This document shows, in pieces, positions 25,888 to 33,982 of a DNA stretch of 64,000 bases. The stretch comes from JBFMAI01 sp040755725 (GTDB taxonomy: Bacteria > Planctomycetota > Phycisphaerae > UBA1845 > Fen-1342), in contig JBFMAI010000039.1 of assembly GCA_040755725.1 (NCBI GenBank), positions 1 through 64,000 on the forward strand, given 5' to 3'. Numbering within the stretch: position 1 is the stretch's first letter; the number at the start of each line of letters is the position of its first letter. The position numbers and the translations under genes were made by a program. A model generated the notes under the pieces. It was not told where the DNA came from and ran no database searches. It saw only the letters and a program-made list of their open reading frames with translations.

Positions 25888-26886
25888 TTACGACGCCGCC
25901 AGCAGGCGCTGCTCCAGGACGGCCCGGAGCTTGAGCATGGCCTGGTTCTGAATCTGCCGGACGCGCTCCTTGCTGACGCCGAGCTGATCGCCGACCTGGT
26001 CCAGGGTCCGCCGGCGACCCGCGCGCCGGGCGGCCTGGCCGTCGAGCAGGAACCGGGCGTTCAGGACGCGGCGTTCGACGGTAGTCAGATCGGCCGCATT
26101 GTCGAACAGGATGCGCTTCAGCTCATCGACGCACTCGTACTCGATGAGGTCGCGCTTGGTTTCGAGATAGTCGCTGCGCTCCATCGCGGGATCGTAGGGC
26201 GTCGGGAACTGCGCCCGATGGCGCGCGGCCTTGACCCCGGCCCGCGAGAACGCCGCCAGGATCGCCCGGCAGGCGTAGGTGCTGAACTTGAAGCCGCGGG
26301 CGGCATCGAACTTGTCGACGCAGCGCAGCAGGGCCAGGTTGCCTTCGCTGATGAGCTCACCGAGTTCCGCGCCGTTGTTGCGCGAGCGGCGGGCCATCGC
26401 CAGCACCAGCGACGTGTTAAAACGCACGATGTCGGAACGGAACTCCGTCGCCCGGCGGTCCCAATCGAGCAATTCACGTACGGCGGCGGCGGTGAGGCGA
26501 CGGCCGCGATGCCGGGCCAGAATCCGCATCACGCGATAGCGGCAGTAGTTGAACCGCTGGAACAGCGTACGCTCCTGCGTGACCGAGAGCACCTCACTGG
26601 GCGCGCTGACGGATGATCGCAGCGTCCCTTCGAAGTCGGGCAACGCCGCGCTGGCCACGCCGGCCCGTGGGGCGTCCTCATCCAGTCCGGGCAGCGACGC
26701 CGACCGGAAGCTGGGGTCGTAGACACACTCGTGCGGCTCGCGCAGGTGCCGCTCCAGCGTCTCGCGGTCGGCCGCAGAGAGCCGCGCCAAGACCGCGGGC
26801 GAAGGGAGCTTCGCCGACGGCCGCAACCGACGGATGGAAGACCGGGCACTCGGCCGACCCCTGGTTCGTAGACTCGCCTGTTTCAT
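25888..26886 (-). CDS. Sigma-70 family RNA polymerase sigma factor (non-ECF)
   Basis: A 332-residue sigma factor. Region 2 is clear: FNYCRYRVMRILARHRG, FNTSLVLAMARRSRNNGAELGELISEGNLALLRCVDKFDAARGFKFSTYACRAILAAFSRA. This includes the core-binding ELISEGN and the -10-reading FKFSTYA helices. Region 4 ends with LDQVGDQLGVSKERVRQIQNQAMLKLR, the -35 helix-turn-helix. Its N-terminal ~100 residues do not match region 1.2 closely, so it is probably an alternative group 2/3-like factor rather than housekeeping RpoD. It has a promoter with an unusually long leader (about 200 nt) in an AT-rich island upstream. Confidence 0.9.
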   Translation of the reverse strand: MKQASLRTRGRPSARSSIRRLRPSAKLPSPAVLARLSAADRETLERHLREPHECVYDPSFRSASLPGLDEDAPRAGVASAALPDFEGTLRSSVSAPSEVLSVTQERTLFQRFNYCRYRVMRILARHRGRRLTAAAVRELLDWDRRATEFRSDIVRFNTSLVLAMARRSRNNGAELGELISEGNLALLRCVDKFDAARGFKFSTYACRAILAAFSRAGVKAARHRAQFPTPYDPAMERSDYLETKRDLIEYECVDELKRILFDNAADLTTVERRVLNARFLLDGQAARRAGRRRTLDQVGDQLGVSKERVRQIQNQAMLKLRAVLEQRLLAAS

Positions 26887-27342
26887 GTCCCTGTTCCATT
26901 TCGTTGCATCCGGGCCCTGAAGCGCTCACGTTCGGGGCCCGCGCGATGAGCTAGAAAGCCGTGGGCCAACTCCAGTACGCCGGCCCACTGCGTTGGATCA
27001 CAACCGTTGGACTCCTGGCCACATTCCACGTTTCCGATTTCCGTCCAGAAGGCTTACGACTCGTCACCTATCTGGGATCGTTTTCGTTCCATATAAAATA
27101 TACCACGTCCACCGGCCCGTGCAAGGCAAATAGATTATTTTTTGTTCGATTTCTGTAACCTATTTTCAGGAAAACTCTTACATAAACACACCACCCGGCT
27201 GCTGCCACCTGCTCCGGCCGATTCGCCCAGGTGTCCGCCTTCCCGGACAGTCGTCCGCCGCCTTGCCCGATGCCCCCTCGCCCACCCCGTCGATCCTCGC
27301 GCCCTCATGGCACGCTGCGGGTTCGTCTATACAATCCCCGCC
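26887..27342. other. AT-rich divergent intergenic region
   Basis: The region between the sigma factor and the HEAT-type lipoprotein has a marked AT-rich stretch (about 27080-27190) in an otherwise GC-rich genome. It contains a minus-strand promoter and an untranslated leader of about 200 nt. A 65-codon open frame at 26961 has no ribosome site or protein signature and is not annotated. Confidence 0.5.
27097..27124 (-). promoter_or_regulatory. Sigma-70-like promoter for the sigma factor gene
   Basis: On the minus strand TTGCAC (27124-27119), a 16-nt spacer, then TATATT (27102-27097). The predicted start lies near 27090, about 200 nt before the ATG at 26886. Confidence 0.55.
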
Positions 27343-27861
27343 ATGAGCTGGCGGCTCGGCATCTCGCTCGTGCGCGGCATGATCGGGGCAACACTCGCGG
27401 TAATTCGCGTTGTGATCAGGCCCCCCCTCGCCGGCGGCGGGCTGCTTATCCCCGCACTGGCGTGCGGGGTTCTGATCGCTGCTTTGTGCGCAGGGTGCCG
27501 CAGCGGAACAGCGGGCAAGCCCCAGATCGCCTCCAATCACCCGCTGGACCGCGCGCAGGCCGCGGTCCGAACCGCGGAGCGCGGCGACGCGAACTCCATC
27601 CATGCCCTGGTTGACCTGCTCGAAGACCCCGACGACGTGGTGCGCATGGTGACAATTCACTCGCTGCGTCGGCTCTGTGGCGAGGACTTCGGCTATCGCT
27701 ACTACGCCGACCCCGTCGAGCGCGCCGCCGCCGTCGGCCGCTGGCGCCAGGCACTCCGTAGCGGAACGCTCCACGTCGCGGCGGAATGGCCGTCAACAAC
27801 ACCGGCGGTACAGCCCGAGGCAGGAGCCGCGCCGACGAGCGGCGGCACCCTGACGCGATGA
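27343..27861 (+). CDS. Putative lipoprotein with HEAT-like repeat
   Basis: A protein of about 172 residues. A long hydrophobic N-terminus leads to CAGC and RSGTAGKPQ, a plausible but imperfect lipoprotein signal. Residues ~85-150 (SIHALVDLLEDPDDVVRMVTIHSLRRLCGEDFGYRYY, then VERAAAVGRWRQAL) match a short HEAT-like domain family typical of planctomycetes, which is usually found in small exported proteins. Family-1 repeat copy C lies inside the coding sequence and supplies the hydrophobic PALACGVLIAAL stretch of the signal peptide. Start choice is uncertain (27343, with 27307 or 27379 also in frame). Function unknown. Confidence 0.65.
   Translation: MSWRLGISLVRGMIGATLAVIRVVIRPPLAGGGLLIPALACGVLIAALCAGCRSGTAGKPQIASNHPLDRAQAAVRTAERGDANSIHALVDLLEDPDDVVRMVTIHSLRRLCGEDFGYRYYADPVERAAAVGRWRQALRSGTLHVAAEWPSTTPAVQPEAGAAPTSGGTLTR
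27449..27478 (+). repeat. Dispersed repeat family 1, copy C, inside a coding sequence
   Basis: TCCCCGCACTGGCGTGCGGG then GTTCTGATCG matches the second hairpin of copy A, but here it is translated in the h-region of the lipoprotein signal peptide. Confidence 0.8.
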
Positions 27862-27890
27862 CCGAACCGCTGGCCTAGGGGCACCTGACA

Positions 27891-27916
27891 AAACCCCGCA
27901 CGCAAGTGCGGGGCCC
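27891..27916 (+). repeat. Dispersed repeat family 1, copy G (single hairpin)
   Basis: AAACCCCGCACGCAAGTGCG followed by GGGCCC, the first palindrome only, 30 nt after the HEAT lipoprotein stop. It may act as a terminator. Confidence 0.6.
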
Positions 27917-28009
27917 GGCATTCTGCCGGTCGCCTGGCGGGTTCACTTAGCGGCTGTAGGAGACGGCATTCGGGGGAGGTTTCTGGCTGGCCACTCGCAA
28001 TCGCGCAAG

Positions 28010-28078
28010 TCGGGAGCGCGATCCCGGCGCAACGGGACTGCCGAGCCGCGGCTCGCGGGGAGACTCGCCCTCCCGTTC
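28010..28078 (-). repeat. Dispersed repeat family 3, copy 3 (inverted)
   Basis: Read on the minus strand it gives GGAGGGCGAGTCTCC, GAGCCGCGGCTCGGCAGTCC and CGCCGGGATCGCGCTCCC, the same order as the copy at 14084. Confidence 0.78.
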
Positions 28079-28103
28079 AGTACGCGGCGACCTGGAAGCT
28101 ATC

Positions 28104-28137
28104 CCCCAACCCCCCTCCCTCTCCGGGAGGGGTTGGG
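28104..28137. terminator. C/G-rich hairpin between convergent genes
   Basis: CCCCAACCCCCCTCCC pairs with GGGAGGGGTTGGGG around a 5-nt loop. The arm resembles the ends of repeat family 2. No T-run. Confidence 0.45.
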
Positions 28138-28272
28138 GAAGGGTTGAAACCCTCCGCAAAGGCCGCTGTCTCGATTACCTGGTCTATGTGGATTCAGGTT
28201 TCGGGACAGCTTCCAGAAGATCCCTGCGGCCGTGGGCCCTCGCAGCGCCCCCTGTCGTTCACGCGGACGCCC

Positions 28273-28884
28273 CTACCGCGTCGCCTCGTACAGCTCCGAC
28301 ACCATGTCCCAGTTCACAACGTTCCACCACGCGGTCACATAGTCCGCCCGGCGGTTCTGGTACTTGAGGTAGTAGGCGTGCTCCCACACGTCCAGGCCGA
28401 GCAGCGGCGTGTGGCCGTGCATCAACGGCGAGTCCTGGTTCGCCGTGCTGCCCACGTGCAGCTTCCCATTCGCATCCAGCCCCAGCCACGCCCAGCCGCT
28501 GCCAAAGCGCGACATGGCGGCGGTCGTGAACTGCTCCTTCATGGGCTCGAAGCCGCCGAAGACCTTCTTGATCTCGTCGGCGAGCCGGCCCTTGGGCTGG
28601 CCGCCCTTGTGGGGGGCCATGATCTTCCAGAACAGGTTATGGTTCGCGTGGCCGCCCCCGTGGTTGACGACCGTCTGGCGAATGCTCTCCGGCACAGACT
28701 GGATATCGCGGAGCACCTTCTCGATGGGCCGGCCGGCGAGGGCCGGGTGCCCTTCGAGGGCCTTGTTGACGTTGGTGATGTAGGCCGCGTGGTGTTTGGT
28801 GTGATGGATCTCCATCGTCCGCGTGTCGATGTGCGGCTCGAGCGCATCGTACGGGTAAGGAAGCGCGGTCAGTTCGTAGGCCAT
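28273..28884 (-). CDS. sodA: Superoxide dismutase, Mn-type
   Basis: A 203-residue iron/manganese superoxide dismutase. Metal ligands are His27 (IHHTKHH), His in GGGHANHNLFW (about 80), Asp and His in the DVWEHAYYLKY signature (about 165-169). The second-sphere glutamine in STANQDSPL is the pattern of manganese enzymes, while iron enzymes usually place it in the other half. The protein lacks a signal peptide and is probably cytoplasmic. It detoxifies superoxide, consistent with an aerobic or air-exposed lifestyle. AGGA precedes the ATG. It is a single gene, convergent with the lipoprotein. Confidence 0.93.
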   Translation of the reverse strand: MAYELTALPYPYDALEPHIDTRTMEIHHTKHHAAYITNVNKALEGHPALAGRPIEKVLRDIQSVPESIRQTVVNHGGGHANHNLFWKIMAPHKGGQPKGRLADEIKKVFGGFEPMKEQFTTAAMSRFGSGWAWLGLDANGKLHVGSTANQDSPLMHGHTPLLGLDVWEHAYYLKYQNRRADYVTAWWNVVNWDMVSELYEATR

Positions 28885-28992
28885 GAGCGGTCCTCCAGGG
28901 GGCGGACATTTCTTGTGCGACCACGAGTCGAGCGACGCGCCGCGGTGCGGTGCCCCGACCCGCGGACCGTGGTGGGGTAGCGTCCCTCGATC

Positions 28993-29193
28993 TCAACCGA
29001 TGCTAGGAGCGCCGTCGAAATAGTCAAAGAACGGTACTATTTGAGGCGGGTGCCGCTCAGCGGCTACCCGGCAGGTTTCGCCCGGCGTCAGCCAGCGTGC
29101 TTCGTCATACTCACGATCGAGTTCTTCGCGGCGAGGCTCGCCCGCGCCCGACGGCCCGTGCGGAGCCCGGCCACTACAGCGGGCTGCGGCCAC
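28993..29193 (-). pseudogene. Possible gene remnant upstream of sodA
   Basis: A 66-codon frame. The last part (EYDEARWLTPGETCRVAAER, then HPPQIVPFFDYF) looks like the C-terminus of a real protein, being acidic, ordered and unlike random GC shadow. The first ~20 codons are Arg/Pro/Gly-rich and run into a 26-bp tandem repeat on the other side. I do not recognise the family. A truncated or decayed gene is more likely than a complete small one. Confidence 0.3.
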
Positions 29194-29226
29194 CGGCCGC
29201 TACGGCGCGTTGCGGCCACCAGCCGC
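29175..29226 (+). repeat. Two-unit 26-bp tandem repeat
   Basis: Units at 29175-29200 and 29201-29226 share TAC-GCG--TGCGGCCACC and GCCGC and differ at about five positions. It lies upstream of pepD. A related GTTGCGGCCGCTACGGG occurs at 30882-30898. Confidence 0.65.
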
Positions 29227-29326
29227 GCCGGCCCCCCGGCGGCCGTGACGCGCGCGGCCCCGTTCGGTTAGGATGCGTGCCGGTACCGGCGGAGCGCCGG
29301 TGCCCCCTGGCAGGAGGACACGGGAC

Positions 29327-30823
29327 ATGACGAGCAAGACCAAGCCGAGCGCGATGACCGACCTTCAACCCCAGGCCGTGTGGCGCCTGTTTGCGGAGAT
29401 GTGTGCGGTCCCGCGCCCGTCCAAGCACGAGGAGCGGATCCGCAAGCACATGCGGCAGGTCGCCGAACGGCTGGGCTTCGCCGTGCGCGAGGACCAGATC
29501 GGGAACATGGTCATCGACGTGCCGGCGTCCCCGGGGTGCGAGCAGGCCCCGATCACCGTGCTCCAGGGCCACCTCGACATGGTCTGCGAGAAGAACGCCG
29601 ACACGCAGCACGATTTTGACCGGGACCCGATCCGGCCGGTCGTCGACCACGACGAGAACGGGGAGCTCATCGTGCGGGCCGAGGGGACGACGCTCGGGGC
29701 CGACAACGGCATCGGCGTCGCGCTAGCCCTGGCCGCCGCCTCGTCCAAGGACGTGAAGCACGGCCCGCTCGAGATCCTCTGCACCATCGACGAAGAGATG
29801 GGCATGACCGGGGCCAAGGTCCTCGAACCGACGTTTGTCCGCGGCCGGCGGATGCTCAACCTCGACTCGGAAGACGATGAGGCGATTTACATCGGCTGCG
29901 CCGGCGGCCGCGACTCGACCCTGACCTGGGAGCTGCCCACCGCCAAGGCCCCCGCCGGCAGCGAGGCCTGCCGCGTCACCGTCTCCGGGTTGCGGGGCGG
30001 GCACACCGGCGGCGACATTCACGAGAACCGCGGCAACGCCATCAAGCTCCTGATCCAAACCCTGCGCGGCGCGGAAGGGGCCGAGCAGTTCCACCTGGCC
30101 GAGATCAACGGCGGCAGCAAGCGCAACGCCATCCCGCGCGAAGCGTCCGCCTGCGTCGTCGGCCCCAAGGGTATCGGCGAGGCCCTGACGCAGGCCGCCG
30201 AGCACGTTCAGGCCGAAGCCGTCCGCGACGGCGGCGAGAAGAGCTGTCTGATTCGCGTCGAGGGGGCGAAGGTCGGCGCGGCGGCGTCCGTCGCCGACAC
30301 GTCGCGCCTGCTCGCGGCCCTGGCAGCGTTGCCGCACGGCGTCCTGGCGACGGTGCCGGACATCCCCGGCCTGGTGCAAACGTCGAACAGCACGTCGACG
30401 GTGGCCAGCGAGCTGACCGGCGGCAAGCTCCGCGTCACGGTGGGGTGCCTGTCGCGCAGCTCGAAGCGCCACGAGTTGCACAACACGGCGCGGCAAATCG
30501 CGGCGATCGGCGAGCTGGCGGGCGCGCACGTCGAGTCGGGCAACGAATACCCCGGCTGGGCGCCGAACACCAAGTCCCCGCTGCTGGCCACGTGCAGCAA
30601 GCTGTACCGGCGGCTATTCGGCAAGGAACCGAAGGTCGCGGCGATTCACGCCGGCCTGGAGTGCGGGATCATCGGCGAGCGGGTCGGGGCCGGGAAGATG
30701 GACATGGTGTCGATCGGCCCGCGCATCACCGGACCGCACAGCCCGGACGAGCGCGTGTACGTCGCGGCGGTCGAGAAGAGCTGGAAGTTCCTGACGGCGA
30801 TCCTGGCCGAGCTGGCCAAGTAG
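29327..30823 (+). CDS. pepD: Aminoacyl-histidine dipeptidase, M20C family
   Basis: A 498-residue cytosolic dipeptidase of the PepD (beta-alanyl-histidine / aminoacyl-histidine) type. The metal and catalytic blocks are present: LQGHLDMVCEKN (His and the following Asp), TTLGADNGIGVALALA (bridging Asp), IDEEMGMTGA (catalytic and ligand Glu), LNLDSEDDEAIYIGCAGG, and a C-terminal HAGLECGII glutamate plus GPHSPDE histidine. The typical N-terminus AVWRLFAEMCAVPRPSKHEE fits. CAGGAGG is the ribosome site. Probable role is cleavage of Xaa-His dipeptides in amino-acid recycling. It is a single gene, convergent with the ASST-like gene. Confidence 0.93.
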   Translation: MTSKTKPSAMTDLQPQAVWRLFAEMCAVPRPSKHEERIRKHMRQVAERLGFAVREDQIGNMVIDVPASPGCEQAPITVLQGHLDMVCEKNADTQHDFDRDPIRPVVDHDENGELIVRAEGTTLGADNGIGVALALAAASSKDVKHGPLEILCTIDEEMGMTGAKVLEPTFVRGRRMLNLDSEDDEAIYIGCAGGRDSTLTWELPTAKAPAGSEACRVTVSGLRGGHTGGDIHENRGNAIKLLIQTLRGAEGAEQFHLAEINGGSKRNAIPREASACVVGPKGIGEALTQAAEHVQAEAVRDGGEKSCLIRVEGAKVGAAASVADTSRLLAALAALPHGVLATVPDIPGLVQTSNSTSTVASELTGGKLRVTVGCLSRSSKRHELHNTARQIAAIGELAGAHVESGNEYPGWAPNTKSPLLATCSKLYRRLFGKEPKVAAIHAGLECGIIGERVGAGKMDMVSIGPRITGPHSPDERVYVAAVEKSWKFLTAILAELAK

Positions 30824-30889
30824 CGCGGACCACCGCGGTCAACGCGGTCGTCCCGCAAGGTGAACAACAGCCGGCCCGCGTTGCGGCCG

Positions 30890-32302
30890 CTACGGGTTGG
30901 TCAGCAGCCGGACGAAGGGGTTGATGTCGCCGAAGTCCACCTTGCCATCCGCGTTGATGTCCCCGTTTAGGAGGTAGCAGGAGGGATACGTCGCCATATA
31001 CCCCGCGGGGTTGCTCAACGCCATCACGAACGGGTTGATGTCGCCGAAGTCCACGTGGCCGTCGCAGTTCAGGTCGCCGCGCCTCACCGTCCAGTAGCGC
31101 TCCACCCGCGCGACCTGACCGGGATACGTGTACTCCCACACAACCGCCCCGGCGTGCGTCACCTCGAACACGTGCCCGCTGTCGCCCTCCACCGCAATCG
31201 TGTTGCCGTTCGGCAGACGGTACGCTCCGGACAGGTGCCACGCGTACAACCAACTGGGGTCTTTGTAGCTCCAGATTGGGGCGGCGGGTCCGAACGGCTG
31301 GCCCGGCAGAATGTCATAGGTGCCGTTGGCGTTCAGCGGCGGGATGATCTCGTCGATGCTCGAGTAATCGCTCCCGGAGCCCGGCCGGTCCCCGTTGTTG
31401 AAGGCCAGCAGGTTCCCCGCCCCGGGAAGTCCCGGATCGATCCAATTCGCCCCATGGACCACGAAGAAGTACTGGTTGCTCGCGGTCCCGCGGCGGTAGA
31501 CGGCGGGGTTGCCCCAGCGATACAGGAAGTCGCCGCCCATGCCGCTGCGACCGCCGGTGTGGCCGGCGGCCTCGGCGGTCGTGGTGCTGTGGTCAATGAT
31601 GTACAGCTCGCTCATGTAATGGGAGCTAAAGATGATCTGATCGAGCTCCGGGTTGTAGTCGAGGGCGTTCGCGTGCATCCAGTCGCCGCCCACGGGATTC
31701 CCGTAGTTGATATCCAGAAGCTCGGGGTGATCGGCCACGACGCCGTAGTTCGGCTTGCCCGGATCAACATCCTGAATCAAGTGGTCCCAGAGGTGCCACT
31801 CCCAGACCACGTTCCCGCCGGCGGCGCCGACGGGTTGAATCTCGACGATCCGCTCCGGCCACATTTCGCCGTAGATGTTTTGCCGTCCTGCGGCGATGGC
31901 CTCCGCCTGCGTCTTGCGTTCCCAGGCGATCAGCAGGACGTTTCCATTGGGCATGGGGATGGCATCGTGGTGCTGATGGTAGTTGGTGGTGGCGTAGTTG
32001 AAGTCCCAGACCACCTGGTCGCTGGCGTTGATCTTCTGAATCCGTCCGCCCAGGCCGCCGCCCATGAACCCGCCATTCGTCGTGCAGGGCCGCAGCAACG
32101 ATTGGTCAGGCAGCATGTGGGCGGTCAGGCCGGGAGGTCGGGCGCCATGCCAGGTCTTGACCGGGTTGCCCTGCATATCGACCAGGAAGCTGGACGTCGA
32201 ATTGCCTGGGGAAATCAACGTCCGCCCCTCGTACGGCCCCTGGGCCTGCGCGATGCCGCCGGCGATCAGGACACCCAGAATTACGGCACTCCTCATACGC
32301 AT
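30890..32302 (-). CDS. Secreted arylsulfotransferase-like protein with dockerin-like tail
   Basis: A 470-residue exported protein with a signal peptide (about 1-20, SAVILGVLIAGGIAQA). The body resembles the ASST beta-propeller family: NPVKTWHG, HHDAIPMPNGNVLLIAWER, VVWEWHLWDH, and HSGAYRLPNGNTIAVEGDSGHVFEV. The catalytic histidines of bacterial ASST are not clearly all present, so sulfate transfer is not assured. The C-terminal ~60 residues carry the paired dockerin-like module DLNCDGHVDFGDINPFV and DINADGKVDFGDINPFV. GGAGGAG precedes the ATG. It is 27 nt downstream of the beta-helix gene, so the two are co-transcribed. Confidence 0.82.
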   Translation of the reverse strand: MRMRSAVILGVLIAGGIAQAQGPYEGRTLISPGNSTSSFLVDMQGNPVKTWHGARPPGLTAHMLPDQSLLRPCTTNGGFMGGGLGGRIQKINASDQVVWDFNYATTNYHQHHDAIPMPNGNVLLIAWERKTQAEAIAAGRQNIYGEMWPERIVEIQPVGAAGGNVVWEWHLWDHLIQDVDPGKPNYGVVADHPELLDINYGNPVGGDWMHANALDYNPELDQIIFSSHYMSELYIIDHSTTTAEAAGHTGGRSGMGGDFLYRWGNPAVYRRGTASNQYFFVVHGANWIDPGLPGAGNLLAFNNGDRPGSGSDYSSIDEIIPPLNANGTYDILPGQPFGPAAPIWSYKDPSWLYAWHLSGAYRLPNGNTIAVEGDSGHVFEVTHAGAVVWEYTYPGQVARVERYWTVRRGDLNCDGHVDFGDINPFVMALSNPAGYMATYPSCYLLNGDINADGKVDFGDINPFVRLLTNP

Positions 32303-32329
32303 GTTCTCCTCCTGCCACGGACGGGGTGA

Positions 32330-33808
32330 CTACGGCTGTGTGAGCAATCGCACGAACGGGTTGATATCGCCGAAGTCCACGACGCCGTCCGCGTTGATGT
32401 CCGCGTTCAGACGGTCGCAGTGCGGATATGCGGCGGCATAGCCGGCCGCGTTCGTCAGCGCCAGCACGAAGGGGTTGATGTCGCCGAAGTCAATCGCGAA
32501 GTCGCAGTTCAGGTCGCCGTAAGCATACGAGCCGTACTCGTCGGCGCCCAGGTCCACAAGCCAGCTTCCGTTGGCGTCGCCGTCCCAGACGCGGCGCTGT
32601 CCATCGAGGTCGAGTTCGCCTGGCTGCGCAACGAACGCCGGGTCGCCCGCATCGATGCACAGGGAAAACGGCAGGAGCTGATATTCGAGGCTGGCCGGAT
32701 TGGTAAAACGCGGGTCGCTGTCGATGTTGCCGACGCCGGGCCAGCCGCCCTGCACATCGCTGTAAGTGACGTGAATCTCCGACCCGGTGGAGGAGTAAGT
32801 GTAGATTTGCGGCCCCGTGGTGGCCGTGTTGCCCCACACGATCGTGTTCTGGACGATGGGCGCCTGCGCGGGGTAGTTGAGAGCGTAAATGCCGCCGCCC
32901 GTCACGGCCTGGTTGTCGGCGATGGTGTTGCCCATGAGGACGACGCGATCGTAGCGGCAGTAAATGCCGCCGCCGCCCTGGGCATCGCCGCCGCCGGTGG
33001 CCCGGTTCTGGGCGATGAGGTTGCTGCGGAGCGTGGCGTAGGTGCCGTAGTAGATGTACGAGGTCCAGGAGTTGACGCCGCCGCCGCCCCAGCCGGCGGA
33101 CACGTTCCGCAGAATGGCGTTACGCTCGACGATGGGGGAGGAGCGGGCGCCGAAGTACATGCCGCCGCCGGCATAGAACGCGGTGTTTTCGCGCACGATG
33201 TTGCCGACCAGCCGCGGCGAGCCGTACTCCATGCAGCAAACGCCGCCGCCGCTATCGGCCTGGTTGTCACAAATGTAGTTGTAGGCGATGAGGGCGGAGG
33301 AGCTCTCGGTGGCGATGCCGCCGCCGGCCCCGTTGTAATTGGCGTTGTGCGAGTAGTTGTACCGCAGGTCGCAGTAGCGCACCGTCGGGGAGCAGTCCTT
33401 GATATACACCCCGCCGCCGCGCACTTCCGGGTACGCCCCGGTGCCTTTGGCATACCAAACGAAGCAATAGCGGAGCTCGGAGCGGTCGTCGGCGGCTAGC
33501 AGGCGCAGCCCGCGCCAGCCCTCGGTCGTGTTCTCGGCGGTGAACCAGATCGGTCGGTCCTTGCGGCCCACGGCCTCGAGGACGCCCTGTTCGACGCTGA
33601 GCTTGTAGTAGCCGCGGGCGATGACCTCGACGCCGGGCTCGATGACCAGTTTCTGCGCCGGCGGGACGCGGACGTCGCCGACGAGGTAGTAGGGGCTGCC
33701 GGCCAGGGTCCACGTGCCGGACTGGTCGCCGGAAACGTCTGTCGCCCGTGTGGAGGTGGTGACGGCCAACAGCAACGCGACGGCCATTGCGTGCCAGAGC
33801 GTCTTCAT
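32330..33808 (-). CDS. Secreted right-handed beta-helix protein with dockerin-like tail
   Basis: A 492-residue exported protein. The signal peptide is about 1-22 (MAVALLLAVTTSTRA). The body is a parallel beta-helix: repeated Asn-rich rungs such as NYICDNQADSGGGVCC, NIVRENTAFYAGGGMYFG, NAILRNVSAGWGGGGV, NLIAQNRATGGGDAQGGGG and NTIADNQAVTGGGIYA, as in pectate-lyase-like and polymorphic outer-membrane proteins. No catalytic motif is obvious. The tail holds DLNCDFAIDFGDINPFV and DINADGVVDFGDINPFV. It is first in a two-gene operon with the ASST-like gene. It may bind or scaffold polysaccharide. Confidence 0.85.
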   Translation of the reverse strand: MKTLWHAMAVALLLAVTTSTRATDVSGDQSGTWTLAGSPYYLVGDVRVPPAQKLVIEPGVEVIARGYYKLSVEQGVLEAVGRKDRPIWFTAENTTEGWRGLRLLAADDRSELRYCFVWYAKGTGAYPEVRGGGVYIKDCSPTVRYCDLRYNYSHNANYNGAGGGIATESSSALIAYNYICDNQADSGGGVCCMEYGSPRLVGNIVRENTAFYAGGGMYFGARSSPIVERNAILRNVSAGWGGGGVNSWTSYIYYGTYATLRSNLIAQNRATGGGDAQGGGGIYCRYDRVVLMGNTIADNQAVTGGGIYALNYPAQAPIVQNTIVWGNTATTGPQIYTYSSTGSEIHVTYSDVQGGWPGVGNIDSDPRFTNPASLEYQLLPFSLCIDAGDPAFVAQPGELDLDGQRRVWDGDANGSWLVDLGADEYGSYAYGDLNCDFAIDFGDINPFVLALTNAAGYAAAYPHCDRLNADINADGVVDFGDINPFVRLLTQP

Positions 33809-33916
33809 CGTTTCCTCTCCTTCGGTTGGCCAATTCGCTCCCGCTTGCTGCGTGACTCAATAATGCACGGCACTGACGACGGCGGGCCGCCGCCGCCCCC
33901 AAGAGAGCCGTCCACA

Positions 33917-33979
33917 AACCCCGCCACGCGTGCGGCGGGGCGCCCGGCCCCCCCGCTCGCGCGCGGGGTTCTGATCGGC
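33917..33979 (+). repeat. Dispersed repeat family 1, copy D
   Basis: AACCCCGCCACGCGTGCGGC and CCCCGCTCGCGCGCGGGGTT then CTGATCGG: both palindromes are present but diverged. It lies in the gap between the peptidase stop and the beta-helix gene. Confidence 0.7.
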
Positions 33980-33982
33980 GCG

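Larger units (their letters stand above)
27862..28272. other. Intergenic gap carrying several repeats
   Basis: Between the HEAT lipoprotein and sodA (convergent). It contains a family-1 hairpin (27891-27916), an inverted family-3 copy (28010-28078) and a C/G-rich hairpin (28104-28137). No gene is supported. Confidence 0.55.

Noticed and set aside
26961..27158. 65-codon open frame in the AT-rich gap
   Set aside because: No ribosome binding site and no protein-like pattern. It lies across a promoter and leader.
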